A stretch of 64,000 nucleotides of DNA from Croceivirga sp. Lineage in GTDB: Bacteria; Bacteroidota; Bacteroidia; Flavobacteriales; Flavobacteriaceae. This document shows positions 15,712 through 23,885 of this stretch, piece after piece (the first letter of the stretch is position 1; the number at the start of each line of letters is the position of its first letter). A model generated the notes under the pieces. The model was given only the letters and a program-made list of their open reading frames with translations. It was not told the origin of the DNA and did no database searches. A program made the position numbers and the translations under genes. The DNA is taken from assembly GCA_028284285.1 (NCBI GenBank), contig JANQSA010000056.1:62001-126000 (forward strand), in the 5' to 3' direction.

Positions 15712-17218
15712 AAGATTCTATTTTGCTTGGTATCATCAGGGAAAATCGGGAGCCTTTTCCTAACTCACTAATGAAAGTGATCTCCCCCCCTAGATTGGCC
15801 ATATGCTGTTTTACAATATTCAAGCCTATTCCTGTTCCCTGAGTAGTAAGCACATTGCTTGCCCGAAAATACCGATCAAAAATAAAGCGTTGGTCCTCTT
15901 TGGGGATACCCATGCCCTGATCTGTTATATGAATTAAAAGTGCGGTCTCCTGCTGTTCCACCATAAGCTCAATATTGGTGTTTTCCGGTGAATACTTTAT
16001 GGCATTGTGTACCAGATTGGATAAGGCAAGGTTCATGATCCTTTCATCAAAATGTACGGTAACACCGTCAATATTCTCCGGATATAAAATTCGTTGCCCT
16101 TCTTTTAGTAACGTATTTGAACTGTAGACCACTTCATTGATCAACTTGCTCAGGGGAAAACAAGTGAGGTTATATCTCACCTTTCCGGATTCTAAACGTT
16201 CAATAGACAGGAAATCCGAAAGGATAGTGTCCAAATACTTCACCTTGGATTTAATAGTTTGGATGTGCTTATCCCGTTTCTCCTGTTGATGAGTTTCCGT
16301 GTATTTGGACAATAAAGAGATTGAAGTGAGAATGCTGGTCAAGGGCGTTTTAAATTCGTGGGATACCAAAGACAGAAACTTGGTTTTGAGCTCGTTAAGT
16401 TCTTTTTCTTTGGTAAGGGCTTCCCGAAGTTGTAGGGTACGCTCCTCTACGGTCCGTTCCAGGCGTTGGGTGTAGTTTTTACGTTCCGTAATATCCAAGG
16501 CAATGGCCACTCCCACCTGCTGTTTTCCAAGTTTGGACAACTGTAAATGCACTTCTACCGGATAAGTAGAACCGTCCTTGCGCCGGTGGACCGTTTCAAA
16601 CTCAATCTTTTCCTTTTGTTTATGAAGCAAAGGTTGTATTAGTCTGGAATAGCTATCCGGATTTAGTTCCGATTCCACATTCAGAATAGACATTTTTCCC
16701 AACTCTTCCAGGGAATAGCCCAAGTTGCGTTGTGCTCCCAGATTAACATTTAAAAAAGCATAAGAATCCGCATCAAAAACATAAATTTCATTTAAGGACT
16801 CATCAAAAACTCGGAACCAATGGCTTATGGTCTGTTCCGCCCTTTTGCGCTCGGTAATGTCTACAACCAAAGCCATTACGTACTTTTTGCGGAGCAGTGT
16901 AAAAGGATTTAGACCAATTTCCAGGGGGAATTCCGTGCCGTCTTTCCGTACGCCAAACAAATCCAATCCCTGTCCCATACCCCGCTTCTCACCCTTTTCC
17001 AGAAACGAGGCAAAGTGGTGGTCATGGAGGCTATGCTCTTTTTGGGGAAGTAGGGTGTTCAGAGTAGCGCCATTTAGCTTTTGATTGGGATACCCGAACA
17101 TTTTATTGGCAGCCGCATTACTGGCTACTATTTGTTGTTTACGATCCACTATAAGAATCCCCTCGGAAATAGCTTCCGATAAAATCCTAAAAATATCGTT
17201 CTCTTCAAATAGCTTCAC
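15689..17218 (-). CDS. PAS-domain sensor histidine kinase, FixL-like sensor region
   Basis: 509 aa, GTG start. Two PAS/PAC units (about residues 5-125 and 130-250), a short coiled coil, HisKA with the phospho-acceptor in SHEFKTPLTS, and an HATPase with N (VHNAIKYS), G1 (DQGMGIP) and G2 (GTGIGLNI) boxes. No membrane segment, so it is cytosolic. PAS1 contains H65-D66 followed by G-x-G-x4-G-x-RKDG-x-x-FP-x-E, the arrangement around the haem-ligand His of FixL; the FixL arginine of the GIGR motif is Leu here, so haem binding is possible but unproven. Cotranscribed with the RR-Crp gene. The start codon lies at the predicted transcription start (leaderless). Confidence 0.9.
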   Translation of the reverse strand: MKLFEENDIFRILSEAISEGILIVDRKQQIVASNAAANKMFGYPNQKLNGATLNTLLPQKEHSLHDHHFASFLEKGEKRGMGQGLDLFGVRKDGTEFPLEIGLNPFTLLRKKYVMALVVDITERKRAEQTISHWFRVFDESLNEIYVFDADSYAFLNVNLGAQRNLGYSLEELGKMSILNVESELNPDSYSRLIQPLLHKQKEKIEFETVHRRKDGSTYPVEVHLQLSKLGKQQVGVAIALDITERKNYTQRLERTVEERTLQLREALTKEKELNELKTKFLSLVSHEFKTPLTSILTSISLLSKYTETHQQEKRDKHIQTIKSKVKYLDTILSDFLSIERLESGKVRYNLTCFPLSKLINEVVYSSNTLLKEGQRILYPENIDGVTVHFDERIMNLALSNLVHNAIKYSPENTNIELMVEQQETALLIHITDQGMGIPKEDQRFIFDRYFRASNVLTTQGTGIGLNIVKQHMANLGGEITFISELGKGSRFSLMIPSKIESYEENPVS

Positions 17219-17222
17219 TACT

Positions 17223-17230
17223 CAAATTTA
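17223..17230 (-). promoter_or_regulatory. -7 element of the kinase operon (leaderless start)
   Basis: TAaaTTTG on the minus strand at 17230-17223 matches the Bacteroidota -7 consensus; transcription would begin at about 17218, the GTG itself. The FNR-type box at 17243-17254 is only 18.5 bp away, covering the -33 region, so here it would block rather than activate. Confidence 0.55.
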
Positions 17231-17242
17231 CGAAGTACATAC

Positions 17243-17285
17243 TGACCCCGGTCATAAAAAAGATATCACCATATTCGTAATTTTC
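17243..17285 (+). promoter_or_regulatory. FNR/FixK-type box and -7 element for the 17310 gene
   Basis: TGACcccgGTCA at 17243-17254 and TAatTTTC at 17278-17285; spacing 29.5 bp on the plus strand. The same palindrome overlaps the divergent kinase promoter. Confidence 0.7.
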
Positions 17286-17309
17286 CCCTTCAGTTTTTAA
17301 TTTAAGGAA

Positions 17310-17717
17310 ATGTTGGAAGCAAAACAGGAAATAGTCAAAGAATTTTATCAGAATTTGGGAAAGCTTTTTTATGCTGTGGCTATTGCGGATGACAGTGTGC
17401 ATACCAAAGAAATTGAACGGTTAAAAGAGGTAGTACGGGCACATTGGTTAGCATTAGATGATGTTGAAGATGAATATGGGACGGATGCTGCGTTCCAGAT
17501 AGAAACTGTGTTTGATTGGTTATTGGAATATGAAAAGGATGGGGAGGAGTGTTACGAGGCCTTCGAGACCTTTTATACGGAACACAAAATTCTATTTAAT
17601 ACCAAGGTCCGGGACTTAATAATAGGAACGGCAAGGGCTATCGCAGCCGCTTTTGCGGGAAGCAATAAAGCGGAGTTGGTACTTTTGGGAAGGCTTCAAC
17701 TGCTCTTTGCGGTCTGA
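17310..17717 (+). CDS. TerB-like small helical protein
   Basis: 135 aa, all-helical. It begins with a helix typical of TerB-fold proteins (EFYQNLGKLFYAVAIADDSVHTKEIERLKEVV): an acidic AIADDSVHTKE segment where TerB-like domains place their metal-binding or acidic loop. The second half has LIIGTARAIAAAFAG and a hydrophobic tail. TerB-like domains are linked to membrane-associated stress responses, but the role here is unknown. It stands tail to tail with the Usp gene at 17718 (no gap), and its own FNR-type promoter puts it in the regulon. Confidence 0.7.
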   Translation: MLEAKQEIVKEFYQNLGKLFYAVAIADDSVHTKEIERLKEVVRAHWLALDDVEDEYGTDAAFQIETVFDWLLEYEKDGEECYEAFETFYTEHKILFNTKVRDLIIGTARAIAAAFAGSNKAELVLLGRLQLLFAV

Positions 17718-18539
17718 TCATATCTTTATGGTGAGTACCGGTAAAGCGACGGTATTGGCCAGATGCTCTCCTATGCTGCCCCAAAAGAAGTGTGCCAGTC
17801 CTTTTCTTCCATGGGTGGGTAGGGCCACCATGTCTGCATTGACGGTCTTGGCGTAATTATAAATCCCTAATTCCACACTGTAATCGTTATAGATGGTTAT
17901 GGGGATATCTTTGCCCAGGGCGGTAACAAAACGCCTGGTGTATTCCTGTATTTGACCATTACTTCTAAAACCAGCCCCTACAGTATTAACATAAACCAAT
18001 TTCAATTCTGCAGAAAACAGTTGAGCAAAATGCTCCACCTTTTTATATGCCGGTATGGATTGCGGTTGAAGATCGCTGGCAAACACAAGGGTGGTAACGG
18101 CAAAGTCTGTTTTTTTCGATTTTATCACTAAGACCGGGGTTTCTGATGTACGCACCACCTTTTCTGTATTAGAGCCTACAAAAAAAGCGCTTACCCCACT
18201 CGTTCCATGGGACCCCATCACAATGAGGTCTGCCTGTTTTTCCCCTGCCACAGCAGCGACCTCTGCAAAGTCTTTTAGGTTTTGAATAATGGTTTCTATT
18301 TGCAGGCCTTTCAAATATGGCTTATCCAGGAAGGAGGCTAATTTCTCCCTGGCCAGTTTTAAGTAATACTTCACTTCTTCCTGTTCTTCTAATTCCGATT
18401 TGGCGAATACAGCGCCGGATACCCCAATCATGTGAAAAAGAATCAGTCTTGCACCAAACCGGTTGGCAAGAGTAGCGCCAACCTCAAGGGCATTTTGAGA
18501 ATGCTCCGAAAAATCAACGGGGATTAATATGCGTTTCAT
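17718..18539 (-). CDS. Universal stress protein, two intact Usp domains
   Basis: 273 aa, MKRILIPVDFSEHSQNAL. Unlike all others in the window both domains keep the ATP signature: GSHG, nine residues, GSNT in domain 1 and THGRKG...GS in domain 2 (PTHGRKGLAHFFWGS). It is the most typical UspA tandem protein here and is a separate subfamily from the 7.7-14.6 kb array. Its promoter probably uses the box at 18671 in reverse, with a leader of about 96 nt. Confidence 0.93.
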   Translation of the reverse strand: MKRILIPVDFSEHSQNALEVGATLANRFGARLILFHMIGVSGAVFAKSELEEQEEVKYYLKLAREKLASFLDKPYLKGLQIETIIQNLKDFAEVAAVAGEKQADLIVMGSHGTSGVSAFFVGSNTEKVVRTSETPVLVIKSKKTDFAVTTLVFASDLQPQSIPAYKKVEHFAQLFSAELKLVYVNTVGAGFRSNGQIQEYTRRFVTALGKDIPITIYNDYSVELGIYNYAKTVNADMVALPTHGRKGLAHFFWGSIGEHLANTVALPVLTIKI

Positions 18540-18639
18540 GTTGTCGTTTAGCTAGGGGTGCTATCTTTTTCTTTTCAAGGAGTTCATAGGTATTTGTGCC
18601 TACCGGATATCTTATAATCATTTGCCCAACATTTAAATG

Positions 18640-18713
18640 CTAAAATAAACGGCCACAGTGCACCTTACCATGACCTACGTCATTCTGTATAAGGAGAAGA
18701 ATATTCATATTTG
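18640..18713. promoter_or_regulatory. One FNR/FixK-type box serving two divergent promoters
   Basis: TGACctacGTCA at 18671-18682. On the plus strand CAtaTTTG lies at 18706-18713, and on the minus strand TAttTTAG lies at 18647-18640; both are 29.5 bp from the centre. It should activate both DUF2267 (18735) and the Usp gene (17718). Confidence 0.68.
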
Positions 18714-18734
18714 TAGGAATTCAACAACAAGGTT

Positions 18735-19187
18735 ATGGCGCTAAATTTTAATCAATACGCCTCGGAGGGAAATAGATTTTTGAAGGATTATGCTAAAGAA
18801 ATGAACCTCGGTGACAACACCGAAAAAGCGGGTAGAATCTTGCTTTCGATACTACACGCACTGCGGGACATTATCCCTATGCAGGAGTCCCTCCAATTCA
18901 TGGCACAGCTTCCTATGTTCTTAAAAGGGGCTTATGTGCATGGATGGAGTAGTAAAAAGAAAAAGCCACGTATAAAGCATATGCCGGAGTTTATAGACCT
19001 GGTGCGACAACACGATGGTCCTGCTGCGGTAAACGATTTTGAATATAGCGATGAGGTGGCGGAACAGTATATCAAAACTACCTTCATCTATTTGCGTAAA
19101 TATGTTTCTTTAGGAGAATTGGAAGATATTCGGGCTTCGCTACCCAAAGAACTGAAGAGCATGGTCTATTCCAATCTTATGTTTTGA
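18735..19187 (+). CDS. DUF2267 domain protein
   Basis: 150 aa. The segment NQYASEGNRFLKDYAKEMNLGDNTEKAGR followed by a helix and LPMFLKGAYVHGW (given here in two parts, both in residues 4-80) is the DUF2267 pattern. Members often occur beside Usp, Hsp20 and other general-stress genes; their biochemical function is unknown. Helical, cytosolic. Leader of about 17 nt from the FNR-type promoter. Confidence 0.85.
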   Translation: MALNFNQYASEGNRFLKDYAKEMNLGDNTEKAGRILLSILHALRDIIPMQESLQFMAQLPMFLKGAYVHGWSSKKKKPRIKHMPEFIDLVRQHDGPAAVNDFEYSDEVAEQYIKTTFIYLRKYVSLGELEDIRASLPKELKSMVYSNLMF

Positions 19188-19216
19188 GAGCAAAACAAAA
19201 TAAAAGGTACAAGGCA

Positions 19217-19550
19217 ATGAAAAACTTAATAATAGTAGTTGCCTGTTTGCCGGGTACTGTAATAATGGTCCAACTTCCCTGGAATTTAGATGAAGTGGCG
19301 CCTTTTATGAGGGCTTAGCAGCGATACGAAAAGGGGAACAATGGGCTTTTATGGATACCTCCGGAAACGAGGTTATTGATTTTTGGGATGACATTTACTG
19401 GGACAAGGATACCAAAGAGAACGAAGATGGCGTAAAGGTAATTCAATATCCCAGTTTTTCCGATGGTCTCGTTGCCTGGTGGTAAAGGAAGTGGACGAAA
19501 TTCCGGTACATGGTTTTATAAACACTAAAGGGGATTTGGTTGGCCATGCA
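19217..19550 (+). pseudogene. WG-repeat protein gene, frameshifted and 3' truncated
   Basis: The ATG at 19217 opens a signal-peptide-like stretch (MKNLIIVVACLPGTV) that leads into LDEVAPF and stops at 19316. A one-base shift within TTTT near 19304 restores the expected continuation FYEGLAAIRKGEQWAFMDTSGN, a classic WG-type repeat; a second shift near 19475 is needed to read KEVDEIPVHGFINTKGDLV, another repeat. The sequence then ends abruptly at the stop of the GspF gene at 19551. So at least two frameshifts and a 3' truncation. WG proteins are usually secreted and of unknown role. Confidence 0.75.
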
Positions 19551-20687
19551 CTATCCCAGGATGCTTCCCAATTTGAACATAGGCAGATACATCGCAATTA
19601 GAATAACTCCCACAAAGAGGCCTACTACCAGGATAATAAGAGGTTCCAATAGCGTTGAAAGTAGTTTTGATTTTTGCTGAACCTCTATGGAATATTGATG
19701 GTTTAACCGCTCAAAAATAAATTCAGTTTGGTTGGTCTCCTCAGCAACTTTGATCAGGGAGGTCATTTTGGCATCAAAGAGGGCATTTTCCCCCAGACTT
19801 TTAGACAGGGACTTTCCCTTCAGGATATTCTGGTTTACCTGTTGTAAACTTTCTTGTATCGGGATAAAATCAATCATTTTGCCGGCGAGTTCAATACTAT
19901 TGGTCATAGGAACTTTTGAGGCGGACAACAAACTCATAGCCCTGGTGAGTTGGGCCATATATACTGCTTTGGTAAAAGCGCCCAAATAAGGAATTCTTAA
20001 TAGAAAACCGTGCCAAATTTTCCTCAAGGAACTGTTTTTAAGGAATTGCCTACGCGCTACCAGTAAAAGGAGGAGTATAAAGAGTAGCCACCCCCCGAAT
20101 TCCCCAAAAAAGTTGGACACCGCCACTACCATCTTGGTTATCCACGGAAGCTCCACATTATTTTGTTCAAAAATGTCTTGAAACATGGGCACCACTAACC
20201 GCAGCATAAATATTACCACCAAAATGGCGGTAGTAAGAATAATTATGGGATAGGTAAGCGCATTGATCAGGGTTCTCCGTTGTTCATTTTTTTTGGAGAA
20301 GAAACTACCCAGTTCTTCTACTATTTCCGGTAGCGTCCCGGATTCTTCTCCAATATGAATGGAATGGTATTCATATTCCGTAAATACACTCTCTTCCTTC
20401 AACGCTTCCGAGAAACTATGTCCGGCGACCAATTTAGTCGCCATCGCCTTGATATATTCCTTGAGTTTTTTCTTTTTTTGACCTTCCTGTACCAGTTCCA
20501 GCGCTTCTTTCAGTGTGATACCTGCTTTAAGCAATACACTAAGCTCGGTATAGAAATCCTCTTTGGCCTTATTGGAAAAGGGAGTGCTAAAAAGCACAAT
20601 TTCCTTTTTCCAAATAGTATCATCCCAGGCATTTTTTGTTTTTGCCGTGGTAGTTTCCGTTGCAATGTCATTCAGTTTAAATCCCAT
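19551..20687 (-). CDS. gspF: Type II secretion/type IV pilus inner-membrane protein GspF-like
   Basis: 378 aa. Two GspF domains (about residues 40-165 and 240-365) and three long membrane helices (PIIILTTAILVVIFMLRLV; GWLLFILLLLLVARR; PLIILVVGLFVGVILIAMYL), the normal layout of the platform protein on which the GspE ATPase acts. The domain 1 motif is LSVLLKAGITLKEAL. It is the last gene of the minus-strand half of the secretion cluster; its ATG overlaps the stop of the pseudopilin gene upstream by one base. Its ATPase partner is 20 kb away at 40219. Confidence 0.93.
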   Translation of the reverse strand: MGFKLNDIATETTTAKTKNAWDDTIWKKEIVLFSTPFSNKAKEDFYTELSVLLKAGITLKEALELVQEGQKKKKLKEYIKAMATKLVAGHSFSEALKEESVFTEYEYHSIHIGEESGTLPEIVEELGSFFSKKNEQRRTLINALTYPIIILTTAILVVIFMLRLVVPMFQDIFEQNNVELPWITKMVVAVSNFFGEFGGWLLFILLLLLVARRQFLKNSSLRKIWHGFLLRIPYLGAFTKAVYMAQLTRAMSLLSASKVPMTNSIELAGKMIDFIPIQESLQQVNQNILKGKSLSKSLGENALFDAKMTSLIKVAEETNQTEFIFERLNHQYSIEVQQKSKLLSTLLEPLIILVVGLFVGVILIAMYLPMFKLGSILG

Positions 20688-21151
20688 TATTCCATGAATG
20701 CTTTAGCCGCATTGATCTTATATATCATCATAGTTGTATGCTGTTCTCCTTCAAACTCCAATTGTATGGCATCCAGTTTCCCAGACAAGACCTGCTGTCC
20801 GGAGAAGTACATATTTTTGTTTTTAACGGCGATGGCAAACGTATCCCGATCCCGTATCACACGGCCTTCCTGAAATAGATAATTTACCTGAGCAATGGGA
20901 CTTGTACATACCAATTGCTGTTGGTTTTGATCAAAGTAAAGCGTCGGAAAAGTTCCAAAATCCCTCCACATAGCCTGTCGCAACTCATTTTTGGCGCTCC
21001 TTTCGGAAAGATTTTCCCGGGCATTTCGCATTTGCCTTTGCACTACATTCAACATAGAGAACGCCAAACCCACTACCACTACAGTAATTAGAATAACCAC
21101 CAACATTTCACTTAACGTGAACCCTTTAATTTTTGATCTCATGTCAATCAT
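20687..21151 (-). CDS. Pseudopilin, GspJ/GspH-like
   Basis: 154 aa. The N-terminus has a short basic leader and the prepilin cleavage site KIKG/FTLSEM with Glu at +5, followed by a 20-residue hydrophobic helix. The rest is a small soluble beta-rich domain (QQQLVCTSPIAQVNYLF...). This is a minor pseudopilin of a type II-like system, to be processed by the peptidase encoded at 39729. Its 5' end overlaps the upstream gene by 8 bp. Confidence 0.85.
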   Translation of the reverse strand: MIDMRSKIKGFTLSEMLVVILITVVVVGLAFSMLNVVQRQMRNARENLSERSAKNELRQAMWRDFGTFPTLYFDQNQQQLVCTSPIAQVNYLFQEGRVIRDRDTFAIAVKNKNMYFSGQQVLSGKLDAIQLEFEGEQHTTMMIYKINAAKAFME

Positions 21152-21479
21152 TTGGTATCACTATGGTTTGTACTTCCTTTTGGGAGGTGAGATGTACGGC
21201 ACGTAATTCAACAACAGGCACCTGGCGATCCTCCCCGGAAGTGACGGCTATATTCCATCCGCGCCACTCCTCGTAATAGGGCAATGGTAGCTGTTGGGAT
21301 AAATACTCGTATTCCAGCCCACGAAGGTGCTCTTTGACAGGGGAAAGATTGGCGTTGACCTGAGTAGCCATTAAAGAATTCATGATCAAGCTACTCATCA
21401 TAAAAATAACGACAATCAATACCGTAGCTACCATGGTTTCCATTAAGGTGGAGGCAGGTAATTTTTTTAATACAACCAT
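21144..21479 (-). CDS. Pseudopilin, GspI-like (short)
   Basis: 111 aa. Leader MVVLKKLPA, then STLMETMVATVLIVVIFMM: Glu at +5 and a hydrophobic helix, but Ala rather than Gly at -1 of the presumed cleavage site. METMVA is the sequence block of the GspI group. The soluble part is short (about 75 aa). Overlaps its neighbours by 8 and 13 bp, so all these minor pseudopilins are translationally linked. Confidence 0.8.
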   Translation of the reverse strand: MVVLKKLPASTLMETMVATVLIVVIFMMSSLIMNSLMATQVNANLSPVKEHLRGLEYEYLSQQLPLPYYEEWRGWNIAVTSGEDRQVPVVELRAVHLTSQKEVQTIVIPND

Positions 21480-22729
21480 TTCACAACACCATTTTTAGTT
21501 CCTGTACCATACGGCAAACCTTTATATTGAAATGGCAGTTGGGTCACATCAATCACCCCATTATAGAGATGATTTTGGTATACATTTCCGTTTTCCAGGG
21601 CAATAAAACTATGGGTGGCAACATGACCCAAAACCGTTCCTTTTAATTCCAAATTCCTTTCACAATATACCTGTCCTATGAGGAATGATCTTTCATCTAT
21701 TTTGATCTGAGGATGAAATTGTTGGGTGTTGTCTTTGGTGAGATAACAAACTACACCCTTAATGCTCGTGTTTGTTGAAATATCAATTTCCGGGGCTATA
21801 CCAAAGGTATTTCTTCCGGATGGATCGGTCTTTTTTTGATCCAGGAGCAGCAGGGCCGAAGGATAATTAAGGGCACAATTTCTCCCTATGGCAATATGCT
21901 CCGTAGCAAAAGCCTGGAAAGTACCTCTTACGCCATCCTGTACTACAATTTCAGGGGCTACTAAAATCACATCCTGCAATTGCGTGGTATTCTCAACGAC
22001 CAACCTGTAACTCCCTTTGATGATAATGTTTCCCACCAGTTTTTTTCCTGATAGATCCAAGCGATCTCCATCCAGCCATAATGTGGGTTCCGAAAAGGAA
22101 TGGACCAGTTCATTTCTCGTAAAATTTCCGGATTGTAATCCGGTGAAAGATGAATTTCCGGAAAAGAGTTCCCGTATTGCCGTACGGGATGCAGCTGCCA
22201 GTTCCGGGAGCCTTCTGTTGCTAAGTAGTTGTTCTCCAATAATAAGGGAGTTGCCATAAAACGATTGTCCGGCAATAGTTCCCGGACGGATACCTTGTTG
22301 TGGTAGTTGAGCGTTCCCACGGATTTGGGCACTACCGGTAATAATCATTGGGCGGTCATTCTCCCGGAGGAATAGTGCCACATCTGGGTCATATAACCCT
22401 GATCCCGTTAAGGCCATTTTAGTAAAATGGTTTTTTTGAAAAACTGCGGTTACTTTGGCCATTCCAAAAACACCCCAATACCCCTGAGAGATCTCCGTTA
22501 CTATACCGTCTTCCAATACCGTTTCCAAGGGTTGCGGGTTGTCCTGAAGATGGTGCAACAGGGCCATATCGGGTCGTTTGACCGTATCAATGAATTTGTC
22601 TGTTTTTTTTAGAAACAGCAAATGGCTGTAATTGAGTAGTACGAAAGTGAGCAACAGAACGGCAATTACTGCCCCGACAAACAGGACAAATTGCAAAGCG
22701 CCGGCTCTTATTTTGTATCCAAATTTCAT
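21467..22729 (-). CDS. Large membrane-anchored pilus-tip/GspK-like protein
   Basis: 420 aa. The N-terminus MKFGYKIRAGALQFVLFVGAVIAVLLL resembles a prepilin helix but has no Glu at +5, as is usual for the tip pseudopilin GspK and PilX-like proteins. The remaining 370 residues look beta-rich (LVGNIIIKGSYRLVVENTTQLQDVILV...), perhaps a beta-helix, not the alpha-domain of proteobacterial GspK. Position in the operon (after the GspC/PilP-like gene and before GspI) supports a tip role. Overlaps the upstream gene by 4 bp. Confidence 0.65.
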   Translation of the reverse strand: MKFGYKIRAGALQFVLFVGAVIAVLLLTFVLLNYSHLLFLKKTDKFIDTVKRPDMALLHHLQDNPQPLETVLEDGIVTEISQGYWGVFGMAKVTAVFQKNHFTKMALTGSGLYDPDVALFLRENDRPMIITGSAQIRGNAQLPQQGIRPGTIAGQSFYGNSLIIGEQLLSNRRLPELAAASRTAIRELFSGNSSFTGLQSGNFTRNELVHSFSEPTLWLDGDRLDLSGKKLVGNIIIKGSYRLVVENTTQLQDVILVAPEIVVQDGVRGTFQAFATEHIAIGRNCALNYPSALLLLDQKKTDPSGRNTFGIAPEIDISTNTSIKGVVCYLTKDNTQQFHPQIKIDERSFLIGQVYCERNLELKGTVLGHVATHSFIALENGNVYQNHLYNGVIDVTQLPFQYKGLPYGTGTKNGVVKWLY

Positions 22730-23187
22730 TGCTGCAATGCTACAAGCTTTGTGAACCCCTGGTACCGTATGGTAATGGCTTTCTCAGTACCGTGAATAAG
22801 GGTAACATCCCCGGCGGTTTTGCCTTTCTCCAATAAATGCTGCTGTCCATTTATGGTGACAAAGTAAATGTGCTTTTTAGCGCTGCTGTTCACCATGGAA
22901 CCTGTGTATTGGACGGCAATAGCGGGCATTTCCTTTTTCGGAGTCCGTTTGGGTTTTGCGGCTGTTGCTGCTGAAGCAGGATAAGTACCCAAAAAGGGAT
23001 CCCGATAATCTGCATTAATGCTAAAGGTGTCCGGGGCTATTACTTTTAACGGGGTAAAGGAGGCTTTTGAGATCGCTTGCTCTTCCTGTGTTTCCGGGGA
23101 AATCGTAGAGAAGATGCGAACGGCAATTATCCCCCAAATGACTAGCACCACGGCGAGCAACACATAGGTCTTTGTGTTTTTCCCCAT
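22726..23187 (-). CDS. GspC/PilP-like periplasmic connector
   Basis: 153 aa. One N-terminal membrane helix (YVLLAVVLVIWGIIAVRIF), a proline- and alanine-rich linker with the DYRDPFLG motif, then a small beta domain (AVQYTGSMVNSSAKKHIYFVTI...LVALQ) like the HR domain of GspC or of PilP that links the inner platform to the secretin. The DPF segment before the domain is typical. One bp from the lipoprotein gene upstream. Confidence 0.75.
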   Translation of the reverse strand: MGKNTKTYVLLAVVLVIWGIIAVRIFSTISPETQEEQAISKASFTPLKVIAPDTFSINADYRDPFLGTYPASAATAAKPKRTPKKEMPAIAVQYTGSMVNSSAKKHIYFVTINGQQHLLEKGKTAGDVTLIHGTEKAITIRYQGFTKLVALQQ

Positions 23188-23188
23188 A

Positions 23189-23881
23189 TCAATTTATTAT
23201 AAAACTAAAGACTTCACTATCCTCGCTTTCATTCCCTGCGGTATCAAAAGCCGTTACAAACCAAAAATAAATACCTGCGGTGAAGCTGGCCGAGAAGGTT
23301 TTGTTGGCCCCCAGATCTTTACCTACCAAATTTTGTAGTTCCGCATCAGAATAAAAATAAATACTGTCCCGCTCTGCCGTTCCCGGAACATCTTCCCGGG
23401 TCCAGCTAAAATTTACGATGGCATTATCCTGGTTGGTACCGTCTATAGGTGCTACCAATTGCGGCCTGTTTGGAGGTAACAAGTCCAGGTTATCTTCCCC
23501 GGCAACCACAAAGGCGCTGATGGAGTAGGGGGTTTCAAAATTGCTATTCAGGGCTTTTACCCGCCACTCATAATTGCCATTTTCCAAAGTCAGTTGCAGT
23601 TGGGTGGCCACTTGATTCAAGGTATCCAACTGAAAAATACTGTCCAAAACGAACTGTTGCGTTTCCGTAAAGTTGGGAAGGGCCAGTTGGAAGCGGTAGG
23701 CGGTGGCGTCTTTTACGCCGTCCCAGTTAAAATTTATAGCATTCGAGTTGATAACGGTACTGTCCAAAGGAGCAAAAAGCACAACTTCCCTGTTGGAAAT
23801 GTCCACTTCCTCCAGAATATCTTCACAGGAGCAAATCCCTGCAATTACTACTGTCCATAATAGCCATAAGCGTTTTGCCAT
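23189..23881 (-). CDS. Lipoprotein with two fibronectin type III-like domains
   Basis: 230 aa. Signal peptide with lipobox AGICSC (Cys about residue 19), then two FN3-like modules: one about residues 35-125 (SNAINFNWDGVKDATAYRFQL, ending YEWRVKALN) and one about 130-230 (PPNRPQLVAPIDGT, ending YFWFVTAFDTAGN). Likely an outer-membrane lipoprotein. Located between another lipoprotein and the connector gene of the secretion cluster, it may help anchor or assemble the secretin, or be a surface substrate-binding part. Confidence 0.85.
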   Translation of the reverse strand: MAKRLWLLWTVVIAGICSCEDILEEVDISNREVVLFAPLDSTVINSNAINFNWDGVKDATAYRFQLALPNFTETQQFVLDSIFQLDTLNQVATQLQLTLENGNYEWRVKALNSNFETPYSISAFVVAGEDNLDLLPPNRPQLVAPIDGTNQDNAIVNFSWTREDVPGTAERDSIYFYSDAELQNLVGKDLGANKTFSASFTAGIYFWFVTAFDTAGNESEDSEVFSFIIN

Positions 23882-23885
23882 GGGT

